NCBI GenBank assembly: GCA_963383645.1
Contig: OY726557.1
Location: 124,226,223 to 124,290,222, forward strand
Direction: 5' to 3'
Source of the DNA: Muscardinus avellanarius
Taxonomy: Eukaryota; Chordata; Mammalia; Rodentia; Gliridae
DNA length: 64,000 bases
The notes beneath the pieces are model-generated. The model was not told the origin of the DNA. It did not search any database and saw only the letters and a list, made by a program, of their open reading frames with translations. Below are positions 1-12,174 of this stretch, in pieces. Position 1 is the stretch's first letter. Each line of letters starts with the position of its first letter. A program made the position numbers and the translations under genes.

Positions 1-130
1 GACTAATTTAAGACCACTTTTAATAACCCCCAGACAACAATCATTATAGGTAATCTGCTTTCGACTCCAGATTCCATGCCTCATGAAGGAAGTTCAGATA
101 TTAATCAAAGTGTGAAGCATTTAATTTCCG

Positions 131-850
131 AGTTAGGACAAGTAGGATGACAATTAAAAAGCTTCAGCCACTATGGAGATCAGCGTGGAGATTCCTTAGA
201 AAGCTAAGAATGGAGGCACCGTGTGATCCAGCTATACCACTACTCAGTATCTTTCCAAAGGAGTTGAAACCAGAGAACTACAATCCAGTCATGATTGAAT
301 ACTCATGTTCATAGCAGCAAATTTACAATAGCCAAACTATGGAACCAACCTAGGTTTTTATCAACAGATGAATGTATTATAAAATTATGGGAAATATACA
401 CAGTGGAATTCTATTCAGCAATAAAGAAGAACAAAATTACAACATTTGCAAGAAGAACAAAATTACAACATTTGCAAGAAGATGGAAGGACCTGGAGAAC
501 ATTATGGTGAGTGAGATTGGCCAGGCACAGAAAGTGAAGGTTTATATGTTTTCTCTAGTATGTGTGAGCTAGGGAGTATTTGGGATACCAGAGGGACTCC
601 AGATAATGGAGGAAAACCTCAGTGCAGCCAGGGAGGAAGAGTAAGGGAGGAGAAACACTGAGACTCCTTAATGAAAAAAATACCATTGACTACGTGTATA
701 CACGTGAATATACAATTTCCAATCTGGGTACTTGGTATTGAGCAGGAGGAAAATAGAAAGGCAAAGACCACCAAGTACTGTGTGCATGTATGTCATTGCC
801 AACATAATTTACATCATGATATGAGACTATAGTGCACCAATAAAAGCAAA
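131..850 (+). mobile_element. Old L1 3' end (ORF2 C-terminus plus 3'UTR)
   Basis: Broken reading frames across about 155-510 resemble the C-terminal part of L1 ORF2. Visible are the 'IAKLWNQPR' and 'YSAIKKN' type motifs, which also occur in the younger L1 at 13.8 kb. The 3'UTR-like sequence ends near a 'gtgcaccaataaaa' terminus around 835-850, the complement of the tail seen in the other L1 copies. It is 5'-truncated and has stops, so it is a fossil. Confidence 0.75.
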
Positions 851-1476
851 AGAGGCCCTGTAATTGCTGATAAGATATTATTGCTATTGCCAGAGGGAAC
901 ATATTTGAATAATAAATTGCAGGTGGGGAAGAGAGTTAATGTAAGAGAATGGGTTTTTCTGAGTAGAGCAAAAATGAGAAAGTTAAGATAGGTGAAAAGT
1001 TCTGTACCAAAAAAAAAGATAAGAAAATATTAGTATAAAAATAGCAGAAATGGGATAAAAATCTATTAACAACCATAGGTTGCTAAAGATACATTTGGAC
1101 ATGCATCTTAGTTTTTTGTGATAGCTAAATACAGAATATTACCTCAATATATTAATGAAGTTGGTGGACCAATTCTATAGGGATGACTTTGATTATCTTG
1201 GGCTTTTCGAATCTTAGGTCTTCGTGGGCTTCTTCTTGGAAGAAAGCTAGGATTCTTCATTTTTATTTCCATATTACTATTGTCAATTTCTCATGGAGCA
1301 TCACCTGGATTTGAAACCAGATTTGTTAGTGTTGAATTGTGTAGGAGCCTGCAGGGCCACTGGGTGGCTCCATCCTCAGGCTAATCCATCTTTCTCTGGT
1401 GGTGTCCTTGGAGGTTTCTGAAGAATATAAGTCAGGCTCAATGAACAGAGGGGAAAAACAGAATTACTGCCATATG
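851..1476. other. Intergenic, no gene seen
   Basis: AT-rich sequence between an L1 tail and a SINE. No coding signature, RNA gene or recognisable repeat is visible. Confidence 0.5.
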
Positions 1477-1702
1477 TTTTTGTTTTTGTTTTTGTTTTGC
1501 AGTAATGGGGATGAAACCCAGGGGCATTGTACTCCGAGCTACACCCTCACCCCTATTTTTTTAGTGTTTTTAGTTTTTGAAACAGGGTCTCACTGAGTTG
1601 GGAAGGGCCTCGCTAAGTAGCTGAGGCTGTCCACGAACCAAGGTTCTCTGGTCTCCATCTCCTGAATGCTGAGATTACAAGCATGTGCCACCACGCCCGG
1701 CC
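1477..1702 (-). mobile_element. B1-dID-type SINE
   Basis: On the + strand it starts with a degenerate T tract, then the reverse of the ID-like half ('cccaggggcattgtac'), the A/T linker, and the reverse of the 7SL-like head ending 'cacgcccggcc'. It is the long (type I) form, with the duplicated 'actaagtagctgaggct' segment. Confidence 0.85.
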
Positions 1703-1878
1703 TTTCTTTTACATTTTGAAGCAGAGTCTCACTCAGTTGTGAAAGGCCTCCCTAAGTAGCTGAGGCTGTCAGCAAACCATAATCCTTTGGCTCCTGCATA
1801 ATCCTTTGGCCCCATAATCCTCTGCCTCCTGAACACTGAATACTGGGGTTATAAGTGTGCACCACCACTCCAAGCTCC
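1703..1878 (-). mobile_element. Diverged B1-like SINE fragment
   Basis: Starts in the linker and runs to the 7SL-like head. It lacks the ID half and carries an internal triplication of an 'ataatcctttgg' motif. It directly abuts the preceding SINE. Confidence 0.65.
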
Positions 1879-2862
1879 ATATGGGTATTTTAACACATTC
1901 CTATGAAAAGACTTGTAATAGCAAGGTACAGGAAAAAATTGAAAAGCAATATGTGTTGTTTAAACTATAAAAATGCAGGAATAAAATAGAAAGATGTAAT
2001 CAGCCCTTCAAGATAAAAATAAAAATAAAAATGAATGGGAAATTATTATTGAAAATGTAGGAACTTTCTATAATTGTGTTTGGCATCTAGTAGGCACTCA
2101 TTGTATGCTTGTTTTTTGCTAACTCATGTGGTATTTCCTTCCCACAATTGCTGTGAAGATTAAACATAATGATATTCATAATATATCTTGAAAGTGGTAA
2201 AGAATTCTATTGTTTTCTGTTTAGAAGAGAGAAGATAATGGAGAAATGGAGATAAGAAAAGACAAGAGTTTTAGGTGGGTAGATTTGGTTGTAATTCTTG
2301 GCTATTTCTTGCTTATTAACTTTGGAACTTTGATTTGCATTTAGTCTACTTATATCTAAAATGGAGATCATGTTTCCCAAGTGTTCAGTGGATTAAACAA
2401 AGGCATCTATTAAAATGTGGGATGTTCTGCAGGCACCCAGCTGCTTTTTTTTTTTTTACTACTTCACTCTAGGCAAGAGGAAACACATTCTTGTAATGTT
2501 CTAGGTTAATATTAGCATAAGTATAATTAACACAAGATTACTCAGTTTTGGGAAGTGTTTGGCCCCAACACATATTGCTGAGTTTTTCTGAAATGCGAAA
2601 TTAACATATGTGATGGGGAAGTTTGAAAACCATGCCTTAGGCGCTCAAATGCAAGCATGGCCCTAATTCATTCAGAATGTATTAAAATATGAGTTATGTT
2701 AATACATGTTATTCAGTTCAAGAGAAGAGTTGAGTTATATCCTGTTGAGTGTAAAGCAATATACACATAATTTTTATAAAATTTAAAGTCAACAAGACCT
2801 ATAAGAAATATCTCACAAAATAACACTATTGCAGGTTAGAATTTTATTTACTACCAAATTAA
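1879..2862. other. Intergenic, no gene seen
   Basis: AT-rich unique-looking DNA with no recognised feature apart from short A and T runs. Confidence 0.5.
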
Positions 2863-2875
2863 AACCTTTTGTCTT

Positions 2876-3111
2876 GCCGGGCGTGGTGGCGCACGCTTGT
2901 AATCCCTGCGCTTGGGAGGCTGAGACAGGAGGATTGCACAGGTTTGAAGCCAGTCTCAGCTACTTAGTGAGGCTTTCAGTAACTTAGTGAGACCCTGTTT
3001 CAAAATAAAATATAAAATAGGTCTGGGAGTATAGCCCAGAGGTAGAAAGCCTCTGGGTTCCACCTCCATTACAAAACAAAAAACAAAAAAAAACAAAAAC
3101 AAAAAAAAACA
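2876..3111 (+). mobile_element. B1-dID SINE with TSD
   Basis: Full-length 'gccgggcgtggtggcgc' head, linker and ID-like half, ending in an A-rich tail. It is flanked by a near-perfect direct repeat, 'accttttgtctt' before and 'acctttttgtctt' after. Confidence 0.9.
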
Positions 3112-3391
3112 CCTTTTTGTCTTAACTTCAAATGTTAATTTTAAGGTTTTTAATATTCAATTTTCTCACTATTTCTAGATTCACAAGCCAGATAGGTTCT
3201 TAGGTGTCAAAGACACATAGAGCTGAGAATAATAATTCAAATAGCGCTTTAGGGTGGCATCCATTATCAAGATGGATGCTGCTTTCCTGGAAGACTGAAC
3301 TCAAATTCAAATTTCTAGGAAATAGAAAACGTGACAAAGCCACAAGAACTTGAATTAGTAGTTTAAAGACCCAAGTTCAAAACTGATTTTT

Positions 3392-3563
3392 AGCTGGGCA
3401 TGGTGGTGCACGTTTGTAATCCCCGCGTTTGCACTGATTCGATGCCAGCCTCGCTGGCTTAAGAGACCCTGTTTCCAAATAAAAATATAAAAAATAGGTC
3501 TGGGAGTGTAGCCCAGAGGTAGAACGGTTTCCAGGAACCCCAGTACCACCAACCCCACCCCCC
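3392..3563 (+). mobile_element. B1-dID SINE, short (type II) subfamily
   Basis: It has the shortened central region ('cctcgctggcttaagag') and the altered 3' end ('caggaaccccagtacc'). The direct repeat 'ctgattttta' flanks it. Confidence 0.85.
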
Positions 3564-3684
3564 TGATTTTTAATGGTATCACTGCAGGGTAGTTTATAAG
3601 CTCTAAACTCAGCTTCTCATCCTAAAGTAGCAGAAAGCATTCACTGTCTCACCCTTACATACTTGGTTAAAATTCATAATTCCA

Positions 3685-3892
3685 GCCGGGTGTGGTGGCG
3701 CACGCTTGTAATCCCAGCACTTGGGGGGTGGAGACAGGAGGATTGCACAGGTTCAAAGCCAGCTGCACTGGCTTTAAGAGACCCTGTTTCCAAATAAAAC
3801 TATAAAATAGGTTTGGGAGTGTAGCCTGGAGGTAGAAGGGCTTTCAGGAACCCCAGTACCACACACACAAAAAAACAAAAAAAAAAAACCCC
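3685..3892 (+). mobile_element. B1-dID SINE, type II, with 15-bp TSD
   Basis: Type II member with an A-rich tail. A perfect 15-bp target-site duplication, 'aaattcataattcca', lies at 3670-3684 and 3893-3907, so the insertion is fairly recent. Confidence 0.92.
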
Positions 3893-4066
3893 AAATTCAT
3901 AATTCCAACCAGGACACTTCTGAAAATAAAAACAGTAAATTGATCACTAATTATAGCAGGACAATAGACATACAGTAGGAAACTTAATGCCATACCACTG
4001 AATTGTCATTCTTTACTCTCTTCATTCATGACCCACAAATCTGCACCATGACATCCACCACTATAA

Positions 4067-4155
4067 TTGTGCTTAGCAAGACCTTGTTTCAAAATTTAAA
4101 AAGGTTGGGAGTAGAACTCAGAGGTAGAATGTTCCTGGGTTTAATCCTCAGGAAA
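4067..4155 (+). mobile_element. SINE right-half (ID-like) fragment
   Basis: Only the linker and ID-like half are present ('gggagtagaactcagaggtag'). The head is missing. Confidence 0.6.
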
Positions 4156-4649
4156 CCCCTGAAAGATGAACTCTCTTCTCCTCAAGTCTCCAGAATGAGG
4201 AGAATTTGGTAGTAAGACTGATGAAAGTGGGAAGAAGTTCTAAACACTTACGTGGTCAAAAGGCCCATATTGGTTCAGTGAAGTAAAACATCTTTTCCCC
4301 ACATTTTATCTTCATTTTCTTCCTGGAACTCTATACCCTAAATGTCTTTCTTGCATAGATGTCATGGTATTGGGTTCGGCTTCTCTAGCTGAAAACCTCA
4401 AGTGGTCTCCTTGTTAATTCAGAATCAGCAGACAGCATATACTCTATATCCTGGGTGACAAGATGATGTCATCAGAGTTAGCAAAGTGAAATGATCTCCT
4501 CTACCTTTTTGGGGCTTGGAATTCTCTCAAAGTCGCTCTGGAACTTCATCCATGATATATCTCGAGACACAGAGAGCAGAGGTCTTATGAGTATAGGGAG
4601 TAATTAAATGCTGAGTGTTGAGAGAGTTTGTTTTTCTCTTCTCTTTTTT
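4156..4649. other. Intergenic, no gene seen
   Basis: No recognisable repeat or gene. Confidence 0.45.
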
Positions 4650-4836
4650 TCTTCTTTTGCACTGGGAATTGGACTCAGGGGTAATATACCTCCAAGGTAC
4701 ACCCCAGTCACTTTCCTATTTCTTATTTTGAAACAGGGTCTAAGTTGCTGAGACCGGCCTCAAAACTATGATCCTCCTGTTTTAGCCCCTCAAGTAGTGG
4801 GATCGCAAGCATCCACCACATCACCAGGTGTGACAG
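4650..4836 (-). mobile_element. Diverged B1-dID SINE
   Basis: Reverse-oriented ID-like half, linker and 7SL-like head. Many substitutions make it an older copy. Confidence 0.75.
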
Positions 4837-5501
4837 AATTTTTTAGTCATAAAATATTACACAATAATCAAGGTACTCTTTCAAGGATTTGGGAATCAAA
4901 GAGCTAGTGAATCTCTCTTGACCACTCTATTTTTCTTCTTCAGGTAGAGCGATCTCTTTGGACCCTTTTGTTCTTTGAGATCATTGGGATTTGGCCTGAA
5001 TATTCTGCCATTTTCTCAGTTTGTACCTAGTCCCTTTCCTCTGTGGTTTTATATTTCTTAGTGGCTAGAACATAATCACAAGATCACATGAGCTTTGAGA
5101 ACCAGGGGGATGTCTGTAATCTGAAGAGCTGTAGTCTGGGCTCAGCTTGGGTTTCATTTGAGGATGGAAATGTATGAGAATCAATATGGGGGGGGCACAG
5201 GAAATGCTAAGCCACAGGGATGGACTTTGGTGTGGAGATGCCTCTGTTTGTTCTCTACTGTCCTACAGTCATCTCTGGATAAAGATGTTTCCAGTCTGAC
5301 CTACCAGACCACATCTATGATGGTGGCCCACAGAGTATCATGGGGCTGAACAATTCCTCCTTCCTAGTGATGACACAGCCATCATAACACAAGTAGCACA
5401 ACCTGTCCCATGTGTTTGGCAGTGCTGGTGTCAACTCACATACTGCTCTAGCACTCATGTACAATATAGCACATAGGTCAAGGTGAGATATACAGTACTA
5501 A
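4837..5501. other. Intergenic, no gene seen
   Basis: Short open frames only; none resembles a known protein. Confidence 0.45.
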
Positions 5502-5645
5502 ACCAGGCGTGGTGGCGCATGCTTGTAATCCCAGCATTTGGGAGACTGAGACCGGAGGATCACAGTTTGCGGACAGCCTCAGCTACTTAGTGAGGTACTC
5601 CGTAGCTTAGTGAGATCCTGTTTCAAAATAAAGAATAAAAACAAG

Positions 5646-5835
5646 GCCGGACCTGGTGGTGCACGCTTGTAATCCCCGTGCTTGGGAGGAGGAGACAGGA
5701 GGATCACACTGGTTCGAAGCCAGCCTTGCTGGCTTAAAAGACCCTGTTTGTTTCCAAATAAAAATAAATAAATAAAAAAGGTCTGGGAGTGTAACCCAGA
5801 GGTAGAAAGGTTTCCAGGAATCCCAGTACCACAAA
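5646..5835 (+). mobile_element. Type II B1-dID SINE nested in an older SINE
   Basis: Complete short-form SINE from 'ggccggacctggtgg' to 'cccagtaccac'. Its tail has become an AAG microsatellite. Confidence 0.85.
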
Positions 5836-5866
5836 GAAGAAGAAGAAGAAGAAGAAGAAGAAGAAG

Positions 5867-5898
<32 letters not shown>

Positions 5899-5926
5899 GA
5901 AGAAGAAGAAGAAGAATAGTAGAAGA
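5834..5926 (+). repeat. (AAG)n microsatellite
   Basis: About 30 AAG units with two interruptions, grown from the tail of the nested SINE. Confidence 0.97.
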
Positions 5927-6001
5927 GGAGGACAGGGGGTATAGCGCGGAGGTCGAATTTCCCTGGGTTTCATCCCCAGACCTGCAAAAAAAAAAAAAAA
6001 A

Positions 6002-6439
6002 GGATATACAGTAATAGTGAGTGATTATAAATGATTATATATGTATATAAGCGATTATAAATGTATATATAAATGAATATGTTATGTATTTACTACAGTC
6101 TGTCATTATTTAAAACAGATCTTACAGTCAAACAGTATGCCCTGTTATGCCATGTTTACTGCATGTCCTGTTTACATCATGACACCAGGTGGAGTGATTG
6201 ACTGACATATTCCATCCAGGTCTGTGCTAATCACACAATAGAAAACTTCCTAGCAACTCATTTTTCAGAATATGACCTGTGGTTAAGTTACTTATGACAG
6301 TATTTTTGTTTTCTTTAGGCACTTTCACTATTAGATTTTTTTTGTTTATTTATCTGTGTGTTTCATGTTGTCTAAAAGGATGAATATATATTTCTCTTTC
6401 AAAAGTTTGATCATTGCATTCATCGCATGCTTTATCTGA
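6002..6439. other. Intergenic, no gene seen
   Basis: AT-rich, with a short 'tatatgtatat' stretch. No recognised feature. Confidence 0.45.
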
Positions 6440-6606
6440 AGCCAGGTGGTGGCACACGCACGCCTGTAATTCCAGTACTTGGGAGGCTGAGACAGAAGGA
6501 GCATAGGTTCTAGGACAGCTTCAGTAATGTAGGAAGACTCTCAGCAGCCTAGAAAGACCCCATTTCAAAAAAAGAAAAAAGTAAAAAAACCAAAAAACAA
6601 AAAAAC
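6440..6606 (+). mobile_element. B1-like SINE, no ID half
   Basis: The 7SL-like half is followed directly by an A-rich tail (6563-6606). The right half is absent. Confidence 0.75.
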
Positions 6607-6662
6607 AAGGGCTAATGCAGTTTCTTCCATCCAAATTGTGAAGTGTGGTCTGGGACAGACTT

Positions 6663-6790
6663 TATTTTTTATTTTTTTTCAGTTAGTTTTTATTGGTACA
6701 TTGTAATTGTAAGATTCTTAGCGATACATTCATATATTCACATACTATTTTTTGGTCTGTTTCTTCTCCCACTTTCCCCTTTTTTTCCTC
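6663..6790 (-). mobile_element. L1 3' terminal fragment
   Basis: A T-rich start then 'attggtacattgtaatt', matching the reversed 3' end of the L1 copies at 13.48 and 40.55 kb. Confidence 0.65.
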
Positions 6791-7021
6791 TCCTCCTTTC
6801 TCCTTAACTTCTCAGAAGGGTTAAATTCAATAGATCAGAAAGAGTCACAGAAATTTTTCAAGAATTTAATGCTGTAGACCATGAAGGCTTTCAAGAAAAG
6901 GTTGGCATGTTCAACCTTGTGTTTCAGAAAACATACATTTGGCAGCACTGTGGAGAATAGTGTAGAGTAAGATAGAAAAAAGAATGAAAAAATGTATTAA
7001 GGTTTATTAGAAAAAAATCTT

Positions 7022-7195
7022 AGGCCAGGCATGGTAGCACACACTTATAGTCTCAGTACTTGGGAGGCAGAGATAGGAAGATGGCAGGTTCTCGGCCAGC
7101 CCAGATACTGAGTGAGGCTCTCCACAATTTATCGAGACCCTGTTTCAAAATAAAGAATAAAAAGTAGGGCTGGGAGTATAACCTGGAGGTAGACT
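7022..7195 (+). mobile_element. B1-dID SINE, 3'-truncated
   Basis: Head and linker are clear. The ID-like half ends after 'ataacctggaggtaga'. Confidence 0.8.
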
Positions 7196-7433
7196 TTAAA
7201 TGCTAAGCTTATAGCACAGCTGTGTTCAATGAACTCTGCTCACGTTTTCAGCTCCTCTTTAGCTGCCTAGAAACTTCAGCCAATAGAGAGAAGTTATAAC
7301 TATGGAGAGAAGAAAAAAAAGTACCATCTCTCTACCCAGAGAAAAGGATCATTTTTCTTTTAATTAGTTTGGCATATGTAAAGAACATGGTTCTAGAGCT
7401 TAGAAGAATCTCTAAGTATATAATGATTTATTG

Positions 7434-7500
7434 TGTATGTGGATATGCATGTGTATATGTACATGTATATGTGTATATGTGAATATGTGTGTATGTACTT
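7434..7500 (+). repeat. Degenerate TATG/TG microsatellite
   Basis: Imperfect alternation of 'tatgtg', 'tatatg' and 'catgta' units. Confidence 0.85.
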
Positions 7501-8269
7501 ATATAACCACATCCATTAAGATCCATTAGAACTGAAAAAAAATACAGGCGGTTGAATATGCTTTATCCTTCTTTTACACATATAAAGACAAACAAGAGAA
7601 AAAAGGATTGTCACAACAAAATCAAACAGGGACCAAATTCTGGCTGAGTTATCCAGAGGTTTCATATATTCTTTCAGATTTTCAACAGTGATTGTGCCCT
7701 TTAAGTCCCATATTTAATAGGTGGTTTAGAAATAGAGAAGATGTAGAGAACTTTATCACATCTGACATCCTTAGGAAAATCAGCACAGATATACTCAGCC
7801 ACCTACATTTTTATACCATGATTTACCATCCTGATGAGACATACCTAAGTCACTGTGCCTCGAAGACTCAGGCCTTAGTGACTAGATACTGTCTCAATAA
7901 AGCAGAAATGTGTGTATTGTTCTAGCTCTGAGTATAACCTGGGGACAGAAAACTCAAATTAGAGATGAGGAATCAATAATATAAGGCCATGAAGCTCTGA
8001 TTAGGAGCACCAGGCATTTAGTGTTATGAAGCTATGGTATAATTGCTGATTCCATTGTCACAGACAGCATTTTGACCTGAAAAAGGAGTTCTTTTCTTTG
8101 CATGTCTTCTAATAGTTCCATTGCAGAGACAAGGCAGAAAGCAAACTTTCTCATGTTGGAGACACTTAGATGAATCCAGCCAGAGAAAAGCAGAAGTTCA
8201 GATGATACTTTTTAAAAGAAATTTCTGTTGGTCCCTTAGTTACAAATTCACTATTTATAACTGATCCCT
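7501..8269. other. Upstream of VWA5A, no gene seen
   Basis: No repeat or coding signature recognised. It leads directly into the VWA5A promoter. Confidence 0.45.
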
Positions 8270-8355
8270 AGAAGAGGGCGGGGCTTCCCGGAAATGTTGA
8301 CTGCAGAGCTGCTTTCACTTTGCTGCAAGTCTGAGCACCGGAAACTTGGAAGAAG
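8270..8355 (+). promoter_or_regulatory. VWA5A: Probable VWA5A promoter and non-coding exon 1
   Basis: A GC box ('gggcggggc', about 8277-8285) overlaps an ETS/STAT-like 'ttcccggaa' site. A short G/C-enriched stretch then ends in the consensus splice donor aag|gtaggt at 8355/8356. No TATA box is visible. This is the best candidate for the VWA5A start: it lies 1.6 kb before the ATG exon, on the same strand. The transcription start is inferred, not seen. Confidence 0.6.
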
Positions 8356-9998
8356 GTAGGTGATTTATTTTCCCTCCTGAGCAAGATCCTACCCCTGCAC
8401 ATGAAGACTAAGACTCCCTTTCTGCTCCCTTTTCCGGGTTCTCAAATCTATCCTTACTCTGACTGCAGATGCAGGGGTGGGAAATTTAGCCCTGGTGTGT
8501 GGTCCTCAGCGATTTCTGATGTTTTGGCAGCTAGGGGAATATTGGGGTGGAGGAGCTGGAGAGGGGATTTAGCCATCTTCTGATGATAATCTCAAAGTCT
8601 CTCTTCCTGCTATCATTCCCTTCTCTCCCCCCTTTTGTCCTGCTTTCTTTCTGACAGTTGATTTTTCTCTCAATTTTTACAAGTTCATGCTGTGAAAATG
8701 AAACTAATCTTCCACCAGCCTCAATCAGTTCAGACTCTAGGTCCATCGATATAGAAATTGAAGAGACTAAAACTGTCTCTTTTGCAAATTCCATGGCACT
8801 GAGAATATAGGACTGAAATTTGAATATGAAATCTGGGGGCCAGCTGTGCTCCACACTCCAAATCTCCTTGGCCTTATCCTGTGCGCTCCACTCCCCCTGC
8901 AGCAGGCTGCAGGGTGTGGCCCTGGGGTTCCCCTGCCCCTCCCTCCCTGCCTGCTTCCCACTGGTTGTTGGCAGACTCCTGCATTCCTGAGGGTCCTGCC
9001 CACAGAAAGAAGCCCTCTGCTCCCCAGCAGCCTCAGATTCCAGGCTCAGTGTCCAGTCTTAACCTGAGGTACTGCCAGGTGTTTTCTGAAGAGCCTGAGA
9101 GACAGAGCTACCTCTGACTCAGACTCTTTCTGCTGGTATTGGGAAGGGCGGGGTTGGGGGGTGCTGCTTATCTACTTCCTCTCCAGGAGGGATTTATCCT
9201 GGGGCTAGAATCCAGAAGTGAAGGCTATTGGTTGTGGGGCCTGGTCTATATCCCTTCTCACAGGCAGCTGGAGAGCTTTGCTTGGCTGAAAGGAGGCCTT
9301 CTCTGCTTCACTCCTGTGTGAGCCTCCTGCCTGGTGCTTCCTGCTGCTGCTGTTGGAATCTGCTCCCTCCCCAGCCCCAGGCTCTTCTGCTGCCCATTGG
9401 AGGGTCTTTGTGGTAAGTGTGGAGGGAACCATATCAAAGCTGCCTGTGTTTTTACTACATTGAATCTCACAACATATAATCACTATGTGCTTATAAAACA
9501 TCTTTAAAAAGTGATGCTAGAAGGGGCTGAGTGAACCTTAAGGACAGCAGGAGCGATGCTGATACCTGTTATCATTGTGTAAAAGCTTTCTATGGGCGAG
9601 GCACATGTGGAAGGCCTACACAAGTATTATTCTGTGTGATATTCAGGTATTTGGGTTCTCATCTTACAAATAGAATGCTGTGGTTCCTGGTGGTTCTGTT
9701 TCTGACAATGATTCAATATATGACTCACTTTTGAAAAGAATGGAATTGGTTCTTGAGACAGCCTCAAAGCATTTCAGAGATTTCCTGTTTATTGTGCACT
9801 TTTTCAATCTTACAGCCTTTCCATCTATGCTTGGCTCTTAGAAGGAGCCTTTCTATGGCATTCTTTTTCCCTTTCTCTCCATCTTCCTTTTTGCCAGCTG
9901 CAGTTCTTACACCAGAGAGAAGCACAGAAGGTGTTGATGTTTGAGTGCATGATTCCTAACAAGTCACCCTGATCGTGACTTGACTTATCTTTTCGTAG
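8356..9998 (+). other. VWA5A intron 1 (5'UTR intron), inferred
   Basis: Lies between the donor at 8356 and the acceptor 'cttttcgtag' ending at 9998. It is locally GC-rich at 8880-9400. The overlapping short frames there have no recognisable protein. Confidence 0.5.
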
Positions 9999-10012
9999 AA
10001 TGTTGTATCAGC

Positions 10013-10055
10013 ATGGTGCACTCCTGTGGTCTGCTCACTCACAAAGGGGAGACAG
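10013..10055 (+). CDS. VWA5A: VWA5A coding exon 1
   Basis: The exon itself starts at 9999 after 'tcgtag', giving 14 nt of 5'UTR. It encodes residues 1-14 ([14 protein letters not shown]) and ends in phase 1 at acag|gtaaac. An out-of-frame ATG lies 13 nt upstream at 10000. Confidence 0.88.
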
Positions 10056-12100
10056 GTAAACTTGATTAGCGATTTGTTTGTCCAGTGTATCTTTGGTATC
10101 TAGCCAATTCCTGCCCTGCAGGAGGCACCGTATTAAAGCTCGAGAACTCATGAACCCTGATCTATCCCCAGTGGCGCTGAAGAGTATCTCTGTGACTGTG
10201 TCCATCCACGAATTTGTAGCTGGTGTGTCTGCAACCTTAAATTATGAAAATGATGAGAAAGTTCCTCTGGAGGCCATCTTTGTGTTTCCCGTGGATGAAG
10301 ACTCTGCTGTCTATAGCTTTGAAGCCTTGGTGGATGGAAAGACAATTGTGGCAGAATTGCAGGACAAGGAGAAGGTACTGGGGATGAGAACATTGTCTCC
10401 TCCATTTTGGTTCTCTTAATGCATAGTCTTTTAGATCTCTATCAAATGGAAGTTCATAGAAAATGCCGATGTCAAATACTCCTTTCATAAACTCCCTGAT
10501 GACGGCAAGTCATTTGGGGGGAATCCATTAGAGGCTTATAAGTATATAGCTTTGCACTCACAGTCCCTCTCCAGCAGCCTTCGGTTTTGCACTACTGGTC
10601 TGTTCATTTGATATTACCTTTCTTTCCCATCTCTCATCCTATTCTCCTTAGGCCCGAAACAACTATGAGGACGCTCTCTCCCAGGGCTTCCAGGCCTACT
10701 TATTAGAGGAAGACTGGTACTCCAGGGATGTATTCTCTTGCAACGTCGGCAACCTCCAGCCTGGATCAAAGGTGGCACTCACTCTCAAGTACGTGCAGGA
10801 GCTGCCCCTGGAAGCAGATGGGGCCTTGCGCTATGTGCTCCCGACCATCCTGAATCCTAGATACAAACTCTCTGGTCAGTACCTCTCGCCTGTGAACAGT
10901 GCCTGTTGCATGATTGGGGAGTTGCTCTTGCATTTAGGGGTGTTCCAAAGTAGTGTTGGCAAGGGAACCAGGACTAAGTAACCTTTTATAGAACAAGCCG
11001 TTGACAGCTGCCTGGATATGAAGACTCCTGTGGTCCCTCTGGAGGACTTGCCTTACACACTGGCCATGGTCACCACCATCAGCTCCCAGCATGGCATCCA
11101 GAAGGTCCAATCCAACTGTCCCTTGGGTCCCATGCAGTACCTTGGAGATGACAAGAAGTCTGCTCAGGTAAAGAATAAGAGAAGACCACTGTTGCTAGGA
11201 TCCCTGTCCCCTGGGGCTTGACCTTGTATGCCCTTCCTGGACGCTTCTGGCCTGTCCCTGTGAACCAGAAGGGAGTCCCACCACGGTCCTCCTTGCCGCT
11301 GTTCAGTACCCAGTGTTTTCTTTCCATTCTCCTCTCTGCTCCTGGTTTCACTTTCTTCGTGATCCCAGCTCTGACTTCAGCTCTAGGCAGCAATCATGGT
11401 TCTAACCTGGTTCCTTGGCTGGTTCCAACTCAGGTTTCCTTGGCTGAAGGACACAAGTTTGATCGAGATGTGGAACTGCTTGTTTACTACAGTGAGGTGC
11501 ACAGCCCCCGTGTAGCTGTGGAGATGGGGATGCCTCAGAAAGCGACAGGTACGTTCTTTCTGCGTGGTCCCTTCCTGGAAGGTAACTCTGTCTGTGGGAT
11601 TCATCTCAGATCTTCTCACTTGCCTTCCCTGTATGCAGTAGCAAATGAGCATATACACGTGAAACACTGAAGCATGCAAAGAGTTAGGGGTGATTAATAA
11701 TCTGTGTTTTTGTTTTTAGGGAAGTTTAAGAAGATTAGTAGATAATTGGGCAAAAGACATGGACAAATATTAAAAGATAATACAACCAATTAGGCAGGTG
11801 TTACAATCTTCAATTTTCATAGAAGTTGCAAAGGCAAATAATCATGTGACATTTTTACCTTTTAAACCATCCAAGATTTTCAAATCTCATGATGCCTCTG
11901 GCTTTAAAAGGTGTGGCAAACTTAGCATTGTCCATGCTGTAAACAAAACACTTTGGTGTCCACCTTTTTAAGAGAAACCTGACCATATTTATCTAAATAT
12001 ATGCTCACTGGGGTAATTCCAAATTCTTTAATCTTACCTAAAGAAACAAATTTAAACATAAGTAGAAATATGCACTGGATATATCCCATACCATTTTCTT

Positions 12101-12174
<74 letters not shown>

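Larger units (their letters stand above)
5502..6001 (+). mobile_element. B1-dID SINE split by a second SINE
   Basis: The 7SL-like half lies at about 5502-5643. The matching ID-like half ('tatagcgcggaggtcgaa') and A tail resume at about 5930-6001. Between them sit a complete type II SINE and an AAG microsatellite, so the younger SINE jumped into this element's A-rich linker. Confidence 0.8.

Noticed and set aside
8401..9501. Cluster of short open frames after the VWA5A promoter
   Set aside because: Lies in the inferred 5'UTR intron; no family resemblance and frames overlap on both strands.
9898..9930. Candidate extra 5'UTR exon ('tttttgccag' acceptor, 'cagaag|gtgttg' donor)
   Set aside because: The donor is weak and there is no homology support. 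It might be alternative, but cannot be shown here.
10118..10171. Earlier acceptor for VWA5A coding exon 2
   Set aside because: The 'ctgcag' near 10118 breaks the frame from exon 1 and the known protein; the acceptor at 10171 restores both.
11218..11670. 150-codon open frame overlapping coding exon 5
   Set aside because: Mostly intron sequence on either side of the exon; the exon itself is read in its proper frame with splice sites.
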